Positions 33,437 to 42,053 of a stretch of DNA of 64,000 bases are shown in pieces (the first letter of the stretch is position 1; each line of letters opens with the position of its first letter). The DNA comes from VRUE01 sp963718775. Its GTDB lineage: Bacteria; Actinomycetota; Thermoleophilia; Solirubrobacterales; 70-9. The stretch is taken from NCBI GenBank assembly GCA_963718775.1, contig OY970377.1:2046001-2110000 (forward strand). The letters run 5' to 3'. The notes under the pieces are model-generated. The model saw only the letters and a program-made list of their open reading frames with translations. It had not been told where the DNA came from and ran no database searches. The translations under genes and the position numbers were made by a program.

Positions 33437-33937
33437 GTGAGATTTCTTACGCTAATCAGTGCCCTTTGCTTGGCGTTGGCGTTTGCTGCCTGCGGTGGCG
33501 GCGACTCGGCTGACACCACGGCCACCGAGTCCATCCTGGATGAGAGCCTGCCGAAGATCGAGTCTCCGGGGGGCCGCCCGCCGAAAGACCTAGTCGTCAA
33601 GGATCTGGTGGTCGGAACCGGCCGGCCGATCAAAGACCGCGATGACGTGGCGATCCGCTACGCAGGGGCGGGCTACAAGCCTGGAAAGAGCCTGGGCGCC
33701 CGCAGCGCGCCGTTCTATTTCCAGGTCGGCCTCGGTCGCGTGATGCCTGGCTTCGACAAGGGCGTTATCGGGATGAGGCTCGGTGGCCGTCGCGAACTGA
33801 TCATTCCGCCGGATCTCACCGAAAGAGAGCTTGGCCCCAGGGAAACCCTCATCTACGTCATCGACCTGCTCGGATTCGAGTCGGGCGCCGAATACGAAGA
33901 GCGACTGAGGACTGGCGAACCGGCGGCATTCCCCTAG
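33437..33937 (+). CDS. FKBP-like lipoprotein with altered pocket (paralog 2)
   Basis: A 166-residue lipoprotein with Cys19 in a lipobox-like LAFAAC. The shared PPKDLVVKDLVVGTG lead-in and GGRRELIIPPDL show common ancestry with paralog 1. Pocket residues differ: the FDSSW equivalent is LGARSAP and the IPGW tryptophan is MPGF, and AYGEAG is replaced by TERELGP. Catalysis is doubtful; a chaperone or binding role is possible. It starts 39 bp after paralog 1 on the same strand, consistent with tandem duplication. Confidence 0.86.
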   Translation: MRFLTLISALCLALAFAACGGGDSADTTATESILDESLPKIESPGGRPPKDLVVKDLVVGTGRPIKDRDDVAIRYAGAGYKPGKSLGARSAPFYFQVGLGRVMPGFDKGVIGMRLGGRRELIIPPDLTERELGPRETLIYVIDLLGFESGAEYEERLRTGEPAAFP

Positions 33938-33966
33938 CGGTCTGACGACCAGCCCAGGTCACTCGC

Positions 33967-34746
33967 TCAGTGAACAGCGACGAGGTCGGTCGCGTTCGCA
34001 GCCGACTTCCGCACCGCCGCCGCCAGTTCCTCTTCGCGATCGCTGAAGCGGTGCTTTGGCACCGGAATGGAGATCGCTGCGATTGCCGATCCGTCACCCG
34101 TCGTGATCGCGGCGCCCACCGCACAGATCCCTTCGCTGTGCTCCTCGCGGTCGAAGGCGACCCCGCTGTCGCGCACCTCGCTCAACTTGAGCAACAGCTC
34201 CGATCGGCGCGTGATCGTCTGCTCGGTCAGCCGCGGCAGCTCCTCGGGTAGCAGGGCCGACACCCGGTCCGCCGGCATCGCCGCGAGCAGCGCCTTGCCG
34301 TTGGCGGTGCAGTGCAGGGGGAACAGCTCGCCTACTGAGGAGACGGTGCGCAGGCGGTGCGGCGCCGACACCTGATCGACGAATCGCACCGACGTCCCGT
34401 CGAGAACGGCCAGGTCGACCGTCTCGTCGAGCTCGCGACGCAACCCGATGAGCACTGGCCTTAGACGTTCGCCGAGTGCTTCCTGGCTGGCGGCTCCGAG
34501 TCGCGCAAGGGCGGAGCCCAGCCTCACCCGGCCGTCGGTCCCGCGGGCGGCAAATCCCTCTTCGGCGAGTGCGCCGACGAGACGGTGCGCGGTGGACTTC
34601 GCCAGCCCCACCTCGAGGGCCAGCTCGCCGAGGCCGAGACCGGCGGGAGCCGTTTCGAGCGCGCGCAACACGGCCGCTGCCCGGGCGATCGCCTGCACAC
34701 CGTGACGCTGCCCGCCGCCCGCCGCCAAATCCTCTTTGTTCTGCAT
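33967..34746 (-). CDS. IclR-family transcriptional regulator
   Basis: About 259 residues. The N-terminal winged helix is AIARAAAVLRALETAPAGLG, LGELALEVGLAKSTAHRLVG; the C-terminal IclR effector domain has FVDQVSAPHRLRTVSSVG, PLHCTANGKALLAAM and AVGAAITTGDGSAIAAISIP. The ATG at 34746 is most likely; an in-frame ATG at 34758 is possible. It is divergent from the FAD-oxidase gene (34780), a typical IclR arrangement controlling a catabolic operon in response to a small aromatic or organic acid. Confidence 0.92.
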   Translation of the reverse strand: MQNKEDLAAGGGQRHGVQAIARAAAVLRALETAPAGLGLGELALEVGLAKSTAHRLVGALAEEGFAARGTDGRVRLGSALARLGAASQEALGERLRPVLIGLRRELDETVDLAVLDGTSVRFVDQVSAPHRLRTVSSVGELFPLHCTANGKALLAAMPADRVSALLPEELPRLTEQTITRRSELLLKLSEVRDSGVAFDREEHSEGICAVGAAITTGDGSAIAAISIPVPKHRFSDREEELAAAVRKSAANATDLVAVH

Positions 34747-34779
34747 CGTGGAAATCATAGCTTGTATAGTGGAACGCAT
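34747..34779. promoter_or_regulatory. Divergent IclR/FAD-oxidase control region
   Basis: A 33-bp spacer, low in GC for this genome, holds two direct GTGGAA repeats (about 34748-34753 and 34769-34774) around an AT-rich ATAGCTTGTATA. A compact gap of this kind must contain both promoters or operators; the repeats are candidate regulator contacts. Confidence 0.4.
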
Positions 34780-36109
34780 ATGAAGCTCGAGTTCCGCGGC
34801 AGAGCGCTGAAGCGAGGTGAGGACGGCTACGAGAAGGCCCGCCGTGATGCGGTTTGGAACGCGCGGGCTCCCGCTCGTTTTCCCGATCTGATCGTCCAGG
34901 CCGAGAGCGACGAGGATCTGGTGCAGGCGGTGCGCTTGGCTCGCGCTGAGGGGATGAAGATCGGGGTGCGCTCCGGCGGCCACAGCTGGGCCGGCAACCA
35001 CGTCCGCGACGGCGGCATGCTGCTCGATGTCTCGCGCCTCGACTCGGTGTCCGTCGATGCGGAGGCGATGACGGCGACGGTCGGGCCGGGCTGCCGCGGC
35101 GACGAGCTGCTGGCGGCGCTTGGCGAGCAGGGCCTCTTCTTCCCCGCCGGGCACTGCCCTGGTGTCGCCCTGGGCGGCTACCTGCTGCAGGGCGGGTTCG
35201 GCTGGAACGGCCGCGTCCACGGGCCAGCCTGCATGAGCGTCGAGGCGATCGACGTGGTCACGGCAGCGGGGGAGTTGGTCGCGCGCTGACGGCAGCCGTC
35301 ATCCCGATCTCTTCTGGGCAGCACGCGGCGCCGGCCCGGGCTTCTTCGGGGCGGTCGCACGCTTCCACCTGCGCCTCTACCCGAAGCCGAGGCATGCGGC
35401 CAACGGCGTCTACCTCTACCCGATCGAGTGCCTCGAGGAGGTCTTCCGCTGGGCTCACGAGATCGGCCCACGCGTCCCCCGGACGATGGAGCTGATGGTC
35501 GTGATCCACCGCGACGTCGAGGGGGAGCTGGAGATCGCCGTCACCGGGCCGGTTCTGGTCGACAGCGCCGCGGAGGCGGCGGAGGCACTGGCGCTGCTGG
35601 AGACCTGTCCGGTGCGCGAGCGGGCGAAGCTGGCTTTTCCGAACGCGGAGGTCGAGCTCGCCGATCTCTTTGCAGCGGTGCACGCGTCCTACCCTGACGA
35701 GCACCGCTACTCGGTCGACAACATGTGGACCCACGCGTCGATCGAGGAGCTGCTGCCGGGGTTGCGGCGGATCGCCGAGACGATGCCCGCAGCGCCGTCG
35801 CACATGCTGTGGATGAACTGGGGCCCGAGCCCGGCGCGTCCCGAGATGGCCTACAGCGTCGAGGACGACACCTACATCGCCCTCTACGGGGTCTGGCCGG
35901 ACGCCGCCGACGACGAGGCAAACGTCGCCTGGGTGGCGGACCGGATGCGGGAGATGGAGCATCTCTCCAGTGGCATCCAGCTCGCCGACGAGAACCTCGG
36001 CGAGCGCCCCGTCCGCTTCGTCAGCGACGCGAATCTGTCGCGACTCGACGAGGTGCGGGCGGCTTACGACCCCGACGGCCTCTTCCACCCCTGGATGGGA
36101 CGGCTCTGA
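34780..36109 (+). CDS. BBE-like FAD-linked oxidoreductase, interrupted by one frameshift
   Basis: A berberine-bridge-type/PCMH flavoprotein. ATG 34780. The FAD domain has IGVRSGGHSWAGNHVRDGGM (the His region that can be covalently linked to FAD) and GHCPGVALGGYLLQGGFGWN. At about 35281 one extra base breaks the frame after TAAGELV; the frame one base later continues RADGSRHPDLFWAARGAGPG and runs to the TGA at 36107, ending with the BBE-type YDPDGLFHPWMG. Joined length is about 442 residues. With the IclR gene divergent and a DAPG-hydrolase-like gene downstream, it probably oxidises a phenolic or related compound (inference). Confidence 0.87.
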
Positions 36110-36117
36110 GGATCGCG

Positions 36118-36894
36118 GTGAGCGACTCCAGCCTCGAGCCCTACCTGTCGCGCCCGCTGACTCCGCCAGACCCGGCGGTGCTGGCGGCGATCGAGCAGGG
36201 GCCGGCGGATCCCGCTCAGACCGTGGAGCTTGCCGAGATCGATCGCCTGCTCGATCCGGCAGCGCTGCCGGTCGAGACCGGCTGGTGCTTCCGGGCAGAC
36301 CGGGTCGGCTACGTCGCCGTGCGCACGGCGATGCCGGCCGTCAGCGCCGAGATGGTCGAGTGGTGGTTCGACTGGCACGCCCGGGACCCCGACCGTTACC
36401 GGGCCTGGCACCCGCTCGCTCACCTCGGCAACTCGATCGATCCTCCCGACGTGCCGGGAGCAAAGCCGCATTGGGGAGCCGTCCACCACCCGGTCGAGGA
36501 CGTCGGCACCGGCGTCGTCCACGCCCGCATCGCCTTCCTGCCGCCGACCGCGATCGGCTTCTCGACCGATGCCCTGGACGATCCGGCTGTGGCGACGATC
36601 GTTTGCGGCTACGTCGGCGACGACAGGCGGCGCCTGCGTCACTCGGCAATGGCTCACGTCTTTCTCGCCCAGGCAGACGGCATCGTCCTGCGCAGCCACT
36701 TCTGGCTGGGCGCCGCCGTGCGGCCCTACCTGCCGGCGCCGTTGGCCGACCCGATCGCGGCAGCGGTGAACAGCCGCTTGGTTCGTCGCCTCTCCCTGCC
36801 GGCGGATCTACCGCATGCCCTCGCCGTTCACTGTGCCGAGGAGTACGCGAATCTCGGCACGCTGCTGCCGGAGCTCCACCGGCGCTTCGGGTGA
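36118..36894 (+). CDS. DAPG hydrolase (PhlG)-like protein
   Basis: About 258 residues from GTG 36118, eight bases after the oxidase stop. The segment EMVEWWFDWHARDPDRYRAW, HPLAHLGN is characteristic of the DAPG hydrolase family, zinc enzymes that cleave C-C bonds of acylated phloroglucinols; further matches are VHHPVEDVG, a histidine-rich AMAHVFLAQADGIVLRSHFW and a C-terminal HCAEEYANLGTLLPEL. PhlG ligands include His and Glu residues, and comparable ones (H in WHPLAH, HH, HCAEE) are visible. It follows the FAD oxidase and may act next on the same substrate. Actual substrate unknown. Confidence 0.8.
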   Translation: MSDSSLEPYLSRPLTPPDPAVLAAIEQGPADPAQTVELAEIDRLLDPAALPVETGWCFRADRVGYVAVRTAMPAVSAEMVEWWFDWHARDPDRYRAWHPLAHLGNSIDPPDVPGAKPHWGAVHHPVEDVGTGVVHARIAFLPPTAIGFSTDALDDPAVATIVCGYVGDDRRRLRHSAMAHVFLAQADGIVLRSHFWLGAAVRPYLPAPLADPIAAAVNSRLVRRLSLPADLPHALAVHCAEEYANLGTLLPELHRRFG

Positions 36895-36960
36895 TCTGCC
36901 GGGGGCTCCCCGGTGTGATCGGCCCGACCCGCTTCTCCTCGTTTTCGGTACGATTTTTGC

Positions 36961-37443
36961 GTGAAAGGTCTTGTACTAATCGTGGCTTCTTGTATAGCTA
37001 TGTCGTTGGTGGCTTGTGGGAGCGACAATGCCGAAGACACGACTCGGAGCTCGCCTGCCAAGTCCCAGCCCGCCTCCGAATCCGCCAAGCCGGTCGCAGA
37101 ACCCAATCAGCCGCCGGATGTCTCGATCCCTCCCGGCCCACCGCCGAAGAAGCTCGTCGTCAAGGACCTCAAGGTGGGATCGGGGCCCGCGGTCAAGCTC
37201 TACTCCCAGGTCGTCCTGACCTACGTCGCCGTCGACTACGAGAGCGGCGAACCGCTGCAGGTCGATTGGGACCGATCCTCGCCGTTCGTCCTCGACCTCG
37301 AACCGAAACGGGAGGTTGAGGCGTTTGAAAAGGGACTGATTGGGATGAAAGCGGGGGGGCAGCGCGAATTGATCGCTCCCTCCAGGCTGGCCTACGGTGA
37401 CGGCGCGCTGGTCTACAGGGTCGACATGCTGGCGGTCAAGTAG
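36961..37443 (+). CDS. FKBP-like lipoprotein with strongly altered pocket (paralog 3)
   Basis: A 160-residue lipoprotein, Cys19 in MSLVAC. The shared lead-in PPKKLVVKDLKVGSGPAVK and GGQRELIAPSRLAYGDG place it with paralogs 1 and 2. The FKBP core is shortened and the catalytic tryptophan block is replaced by KREVEAFEKGLIG, and the FDSSW block by LQVDWDRSS. Probably not an efficient isomerase. It lies 3 kb from its relatives, separated by the IclR catabolic cluster, as if that cluster had been inserted between tandem copies. Confidence 0.84.
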   Translation: MKGLVLIVASCIAMSLVACGSDNAEDTTRSSPAKSQPASESAKPVAEPNQPPDVSIPPGPPPKKLVVKDLKVGSGPAVKLYSQVVLTYVAVDYESGEPLQVDWDRSSPFVLDLEPKREVEAFEKGLIGMKAGGQRELIAPSRLAYGDGALVYRVDMLAVK

Positions 37444-37463
37444 CCGAGCGCAATCATCCCGGC

Positions 37464-38500
37464 GTGCCGTCGCAAGCGATCTTCGCCGAGAGGTTCGTCG
37501 CTCAGGGCCTCGCCGGCCCGCCAGCCCGGGATCCACTCGAGGTGGCCGAGCGGTTGTTGGCGGTGCAAGGCCAGGATCCGCGCGGGGCGAGGCTTGCGGT
37601 TCGTGTGCGCACGCAAGGGGCTGACTGCAGCCGACGTCGATCGGGCGCTGAGCAAGGATCGCTCGCTGCTTGATCGCCTGGCTCAACCGCGGCACTCTGC
37701 ACCTCGTTCGCAGCGAGGACTACCCGCTGCTGCAGGCGCTGACCACGCCGCCGCTGCTCACCTCTGCCAACAGGCGCCTGGCCCAGGAGGGCGTTCCACC
37801 CGATGATGCTGAGCGCGCCGTAGGGGTGATCGAGAAGGCGCTTGCGGACAACGGGCCGCTGGCTCGTGAGCAGCTGCGCGAGAGGCTCGACAGCGCCGGT
37901 ATGAAGACGGCCGGTCAGGCTCTAATCCACCTCTTCTTCCTGGCCAGCGTGCGCGGCGTCGTCGTCCGCGGGCCGATGGTCGGCAAGCAGCATGCCTACG
38001 CGCTCGTTCGGGACTGGCTCGATCCGATCAAGCCACTCGACCGCGACGTCGCTCTGGCCGAGCTGGCGCGCCGCTACCTGGTCGGCCACGCCCCTGCCGA
38101 CGACCGCGACCTGGCCCGCTGGGCCGGCCTGCCGCTGCGCGACGCGCGCGCCGGCCTGAGCGCGATCGCAAAGGAGCTGGTCGAGCGCGACGACGGCCTC
38201 GTTCACCTCGCCAGCCACCCACCCAGCCCGGAGGTCCCGGAGCCGAAGCTGATCGGGGCTTACGACCCAGTCCTGCTCGGTTGGACCTCACGTGAGCGGA
38301 TCATCGCTCCGCACAACCACCTGGTCACCAACAACGGCCTCTTCCGCCCCTTCGCGATGGTCAAAGGCCGCGCCACTGCGAACTGGAGGCTCAAAGGCGG
38401 CAAGGTCTCGATCGAACCGCTCGAGCCAATCGCCAAGAAGGCTGCCGTGGCGCTCGAGGCCGACGCGTCAGATGTGGAACGGTTCATGGCGAGCGTGTAA
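37464..38500 (+). CDS. AlkZ/YcaQ-like winged-helix protein (HTH_42), interrupted by two frameshifts
   Basis: Belongs to the winged-helix family that includes the DNA glycosylases AlkZ/YcaQ, which unhook interstrand crosslinks. From GTG 37464: LEVAERLLAVQGQDPRGARL (the QxQ/D active-site region in characterised members reads QGQD here). One extra base near 37613 shifts the frame to KGLTAADVDRALSKDRSL; a second near 37670 shifts it to IAWLNRGTLHLVRSEDYPLL, which continues to TAA 38500. Joined, about 344 residues, including GLFRPFAMVKGRATANWRLK. The three parts are collinear with the family. The breaks may be sequence errors. Confidence 0.84.
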
Positions 38501-38521
38501 TGCCAACCAGGAGGAGATGAG

Positions 38522-38893
38522 ATGGGACAGCCAGTGGTCCACTTCGAGGTCGTCGGCAAGGACGGCGCAAAGCTGCAGAGCTACTACGCCGAGCTCTTCG
38601 ACTGGAATGTCGATGCGAGCAACGAGATGAAATACGGCTTGGTCGATCGCGAGGCCAACACCAACTCTGAAGGCATCGGCCTCGGCGGTGGCATCGGCCA
38701 GGGTCCCGAGGGCTACGGGGGCCACGTCACCTTCTACGTCGAAGTCCCCAGCGTCGAGGAGGCTCTGAGCAAGGCCGAGTCCCTCGGCGGCACCCGCGTG
38801 ATGGGCCCCGAGACGATCATGGGTCGCATGGTCCTGGGCCAGTTCACCGACCCCGAGGGCAACGTGATCGGCCTGATCGAGGGCGGCTCGTAG
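38522..38893 (+). CDS. VOC (glyoxalase/bleomycin-resistance/dioxygenase) superfamily protein
   Basis: A 123-residue single-module VOC protein with a strong Shine-Dalgarno (AGGAGGAGATG) before ATG 38522. Opening VVHFEVVGKDGAKLQSYYAE and LFDWNVDASNEMKYGLVD show the first beta-alpha-beta-beta-beta unit; GQFTDPEGNVIGLIEGGS is the usual C-terminal block with a glutamate ligand. His in VVHFEV is a likely metal ligand. Many such proteins in actinobacteria have no known substrate. Confidence 0.86.
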   Translation: MGQPVVHFEVVGKDGAKLQSYYAELFDWNVDASNEMKYGLVDREANTNSEGIGLGGGIGQGPEGYGGHVTFYVEVPSVEEALSKAESLGGTRVMGPETIMGRMVLGQFTDPEGNVIGLIEGGS

Positions 38894-38905
38894 GAGCCGC
38901 GAAAC

Positions 38906-40297
38906 CTAGCCGCCGAGCTTCGGGCTGCGCCAGGGCTGGGTGAGGCGGGCGGCTAGGTCGTCCCCCAGACCGGCGATCGGGACTCGGGTCTGCTCGAGGG
39001 AGTCGCGGTCGCGGAGGGTGACGGTGTCGTCTTCCATCGTCTGGTGGTCGACGGTGATGCCCCAGGGGGTGCCGATCTCGTCCTGGCGGCGGTAGCGCTT
39101 GCCGATCGAGCCGCCTTCGTCGTACTCGGCGGGCATGCGGGCGCGCAGCTCTTTGAAGACCTCGCGGGCCTTCTCCGGCATGCCCTCCTTGGAGACGAGC
39201 GGGAGGACCGCGACCTTGACCGGAGCGAGGCGGGGGTGGAGGCGCAGCAGGGTGCGCTGGCGCCCCTCGACCTCCTCGACGTCGTAGGAATCGACCAGGA
39301 AGGCGAGGGTGGCGCGGTCGGCGCCGGCGGCCGGCTCGATCACGTGGGGGACGTAGCGCTCTTTGGTCTGCTGGTCGAAGTACTCGAGCTTCTCGTTGCT
39401 GAACTTGGCGTGCTGGGTGAGGTCGAAGTCGCCGCGGTTGGCGATCCCCTCCAGCTCCGACCAGCCGATCGGGAAGAGGTACTCGACGTCGCTGGTCCCC
39501 GAGGAGTAGTGCGAGAGCTCGTCGGCGTCATGGGGGCGGACGCGGAGGAACTCGGGACGGATGCCGAGCTCGGTGTACCAGCGCTCGCGCTCGGAGATCC
39601 AGGTCCGGTACCACTGCTCGGCCTCGGCCGGGGGTACGAAGAACTCCATCTCCATCTGCTCGAACTCGCGGGTGCGGAAGATGAAGTTGCCGGGGGTGAT
39701 CTCGTTGCGGAACGACTTGCCGATCTGGGCGATCCCGAAGGGCGGCTTCTTGCGGGCGAAGCCGAGCACGTTCTTGAAGTTGATGAAGATGCCCTGGGCG
39801 GTCTCCGGCCGCAGGTAGACCTCGGAGCCCTCGCCGGCGACCGGGCCGACGTGGGTCTCGAACATCAGGTTGAACTGGCGTGGCTCCGAGAGCTCGCCAC
39901 CGCACTCGGGACAGCGCAGCTCGGCGCTGGGGTCGCCGCCTTCGGCTTCGATCGCCTCGCGCAGATGGTCCTCACGCCAGCGCTTCTTGCACTTGCCGAG
40001 ACACTGCACAAGCGGGTCGGTGAAGCCCTCGAGGTGACCGGAGGCCTCCCAGACGCGCGGGTGCTGGAGGATCGCCGAGTCGAGCGCGACGATGTCGTCG
40101 CGTTCCTGCAGCATCGCCCGCCACCACTCGGCCTTGACGTTGTTCTTGAGCAGCACCCCGTAGTGGCCGTAGTCGTAGGTCGAGCCGAGGCCGCCGTAGA
40201 TCTCCGAGGATGGAAAGACGAAGCCGCGACGCTTGCAGAGGGCGACGATCTCCTCCATCGAGACGTCGGTGGGGCGCTTTTCCTCTGCGGCGGCCAT
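38906..40297 (-). CDS. glyS: Glycyl-tRNA synthetase, alpha2 dimeric type
   Basis: Charges tRNA-Gly with glycine. A class II synthetase of 463 residues, the eukaryote/actinobacteria-like homodimer. Class II motif 2 region: GIAQIGKSFRNEITPGNFIF, RTREFEQMEMEFF; motif 3-like block EPAAGADRATLAFLVD; C-terminal anticodon-binding domain with APVKVAVLPLVSKEGMPEKA. The N-terminal VALCKRRGFVFPSSEIYGGL, GSTYDYG is diagnostic. CRECG-type zinc-like cysteines appear as LRCPECGGEL. Convergent neighbours are a VOC gene on one side and a divergent FmdB-like gene on the other. Confidence 0.97.
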   Translation of the reverse strand: MAAAEEKRPTDVSMEEIVALCKRRGFVFPSSEIYGGLGSTYDYGHYGVLLKNNVKAEWWRAMLQERDDIVALDSAILQHPRVWEASGHLEGFTDPLVQCLGKCKKRWREDHLREAIEAEGGDPSAELRCPECGGELSEPRQFNLMFETHVGPVAGEGSEVYLRPETAQGIFINFKNVLGFARKKPPFGIAQIGKSFRNEITPGNFIFRTREFEQMEMEFFVPPAEAEQWYRTWISERERWYTELGIRPEFLRVRPHDADELSHYSSGTSDVEYLFPIGWSELEGIANRGDFDLTQHAKFSNEKLEYFDQQTKERYVPHVIEPAAGADRATLAFLVDSYDVEEVEGRQRTLLRLHPRLAPVKVAVLPLVSKEGMPEKAREVFKELRARMPAEYDEGGSIGKRYRRQDEIGTPWGITVDHQTMEDDTVTLRDRDSLEQTRVPIAGLGDDLAARLTQPWRSPKLGG

Positions 40298-40379
40298 CGG
40301 GGAACCGTATAGAGGCGGCGCGGCCAGGGCACGCCTGAGAGGGAGATCGCGCCAGCGGCTGCGATAATCGCCCGCTGCG

Positions 40380-40703
40380 ATGCCGATCTACGAGTACAAA
40401 TGCGACAACGGGCACGTCTTCGACGTGATCCAGCGGATGAGCGACGATGCCCTGACCGAGTGCCAGGAGTGCGGCGCTCCGGCGGTGCGCGTCCTGCATC
40501 CCGTCGCCGTCCACTTCAAGGGCTCGGGCTTCTACAACACCGACTACGGCAAGAAGAAGAAGGGCGGCGCCGGCGGCTCGTCGGGAGAGAGCTCCGGCGA
40601 TTCGAAGAGCGCCGAGTCGAAGTCGGACTCGTCCTCCTCGGACTCGTCTTCCTCGGATTCGAAGAGCGACTCGAAGCCCAAGGCCTCGACCGCAAGCGAT
40701 TGA
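40380..40703 (+). CDS. FmdB-type zinc-ribbon protein with Ser/Asp/Lys-rich tail
   Basis: A 107-residue protein. The N-terminal zinc ribbon has the FmdB/CxxC pattern MPIYEYKCDNGHVFDVIQRM, then CQECGAPAVRVLHPV. The segment HFKGSGFYNTDYGKKKK is conserved in the actinobacterial family. The last ~40 residues are a low-complexity Ser/Asp/Lys tail. Function is not established; family members are often near membrane-channel or regulatory genes. It is divergent from glyS. Confidence 0.88.
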   Translation: MPIYEYKCDNGHVFDVIQRMSDDALTECQECGAPAVRVLHPVAVHFKGSGFYNTDYGKKKKGGAGGSSGESSGDSKSAESKSDSSSSDSSSSDSKSDSKPKASTASD

Positions 40704-40704
40704 C

Positions 40705-40741
40705 TGCTGCTTTGACCGTCATATGAACGGTCAAAGCAGCA
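40705..40741. terminator. Hairpin between convergent fmdB-like and LCP genes
   Basis: Perfect 15-base arms TGCTGCTTTGACCGT (40705-40719) and ACGGTCAAAGCAGCA (40727-40741) with a 7-base loop, starting just after the FmdB stop (40703) and ending 12 bases before the LCP stop (40753). Bidirectional terminator by position; no T-run. Confidence 0.7.
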
Positions 40742-40752
40742 CGCGTCGCTGA

Positions 40753-41988
40753 TCAGCCGTCGAGGAAGCGCTTGACGGCGCGCTGGCGGGTCGAGTCGGG
40801 TACTTCGGTGCTGCCTTCGGGCCCTTCACCGCATTCGCCGTGAGAGCAGAGGACGTCGGTGGGGCCGCTGCCGCCGATCGCGGCGGCGAGGACCAGCTGC
40901 GGCATGGTCAGGAAGCCCATGTCGCTGACGAAGGCCTTGGGTGCGTCCCAGCCGATGATCGGACCCTTGACGAAGTTGTAGGGGAGGCGCAGGGGATCGG
41001 TGAGCCGTCCCTTGATGCCGTTGATCACCTCCTGCTGGGCTTCCTCGCGGTTGTAGTCGTCGTAGCCGATCGAGTAGTAGCTGCGGCCAGTGCCCGGGCA
41101 TTCGACCGGCTTGCGCACGCGGGCGTAGGCGAGCGCCTTTTCGCCGTTCAGCGTGCTCTCGCCCTTGGGCAGTCGCAGGGTGACACCGCCCTGGCCGCCG
41201 CCGGCCCCACCGGAGATGTCGGCGCAGAGCTTGTGGTCGAGGTTCACCTTGACCCCACCGACCGCGTCGATCAGGTCTTCGAAGCCGGTGAAGTCGACGA
41301 TCGCGACGTGGTCGACCTCGATGCCGAGGAACCCTTCGACCGCCTTGATCTGCGCCGCGGCGCCGCCGAAGGAGTAGGCGGCGTTGATCTTCTGCGGGTT
41401 CTGGCCGGGGATCTCGGCGTAGCTGTCGCGCGGGATCGAGAGTTTGCGGAAGGCGCCGCCGCCGGCGCGGATCAGCATCAGGGTGTCGGCGCGGAACAGG
41501 CCTGCTTCGCAGTCGCCGTGGGGCGCGTCGCCGTGGGCCTGCTGCTCGAAGCACTCCTCCGAAGTCGCAGCGCCCGGCTCTTTGGTGTCGGGCGGACGCG
41601 CATCGGTGCCGATGACGAGGATCGTCTGCGCGCTGGGCAGCAGCAGTGGGTTGCCGTGGAGGGCGTCCTTCGCTTCGCCGGAGAGCTTGAAGGCCTGCAG
41701 CTGGGCCGAGACGGCGAAGGCGAGAAAGCTGAGCAGGATCCAGCCCAGCGCCGCCAGGCCGACCCATTTGAGCACCCGCCTGCCGTTCCAGCGGCGCGGC
41801 GGGCCGGGCTGCTCAGGTCCCTCGTCCTTGGGCCGCTTGTCCCGTCGCCACCACTTCGGCGCGCGCGGCGTCCGCTCTCTGAGTCCTGAGAGATCTGGGG
41901 ACCGCAACCCGGACAAGCGGCCCTTCCGGGACCGGTAGACCTTGTACTCGGGTGGCCCGGAGGGCTGCTGCTCGCCATTGTCGGCCAT
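40753..41988 (-). CDS. LytR-CpsA-Psr (LCP) family cell-envelope ligase
   Basis: LCP enzymes transfer polyprenyl-linked glycopolymers onto peptidoglycan (or galactan) outside the membrane. Residues 1-80 are a basic, proline-rich cytoplasmic part; one helix follows (VGLAALGWILLSFLAFAVSA). The catalytic domain carries ILVIGTDARPPD, LFRADTLMLIRAG, LSIPRDSYAEIPG (Arg residues that bind pyrophosphate), KINAAYSFGG and LNGEKALAYARVRK. Residue order and spacing match the family. 411 residues. Divergent from glk with a 65-bp gap. Confidence 0.92.
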   Translation of the reverse strand: MADNGEQQPSGPPEYKVYRSRKGRLSGLRSPDLSGLRERTPRAPKWWRRDKRPKDEGPEQPGPPRRWNGRRVLKWVGLAALGWILLSFLAFAVSAQLQAFKLSGEAKDALHGNPLLLPSAQTILVIGTDARPPDTKEPGAATSEECFEQQAHGDAPHGDCEAGLFRADTLMLIRAGGGAFRKLSIPRDSYAEIPGQNPQKINAAYSFGGAAAQIKAVEGFLGIEVDHVAIVDFTGFEDLIDAVGGVKVNLDHKLCADISGGAGGGQGGVTLRLPKGESTLNGEKALAYARVRKPVECPGTGRSYYSIGYDDYNREEAQQEVINGIKGRLTDPLRLPYNFVKGPIIGWDAPKAFVSDMGFLTMPQLVLAAAIGGSGPTDVLCSHGECGEGPEGSTEVPDSTRQRAVKRFLDG

Positions 41989-42053
41989 GAAAGACTGCGG
42001 AGAATCATGCCGATGCCCGCGGTCGCCCGCCTCCCGCCCTTCCCGAAGCTCGC

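Noticed and set aside
40600..40703. Ser/Asp/Lys repeats at the FmdB-like C-terminus as a functional repeat.
   Set aside because: Low-complexity tail typical of the family, no periodic unit beyond charged residues.
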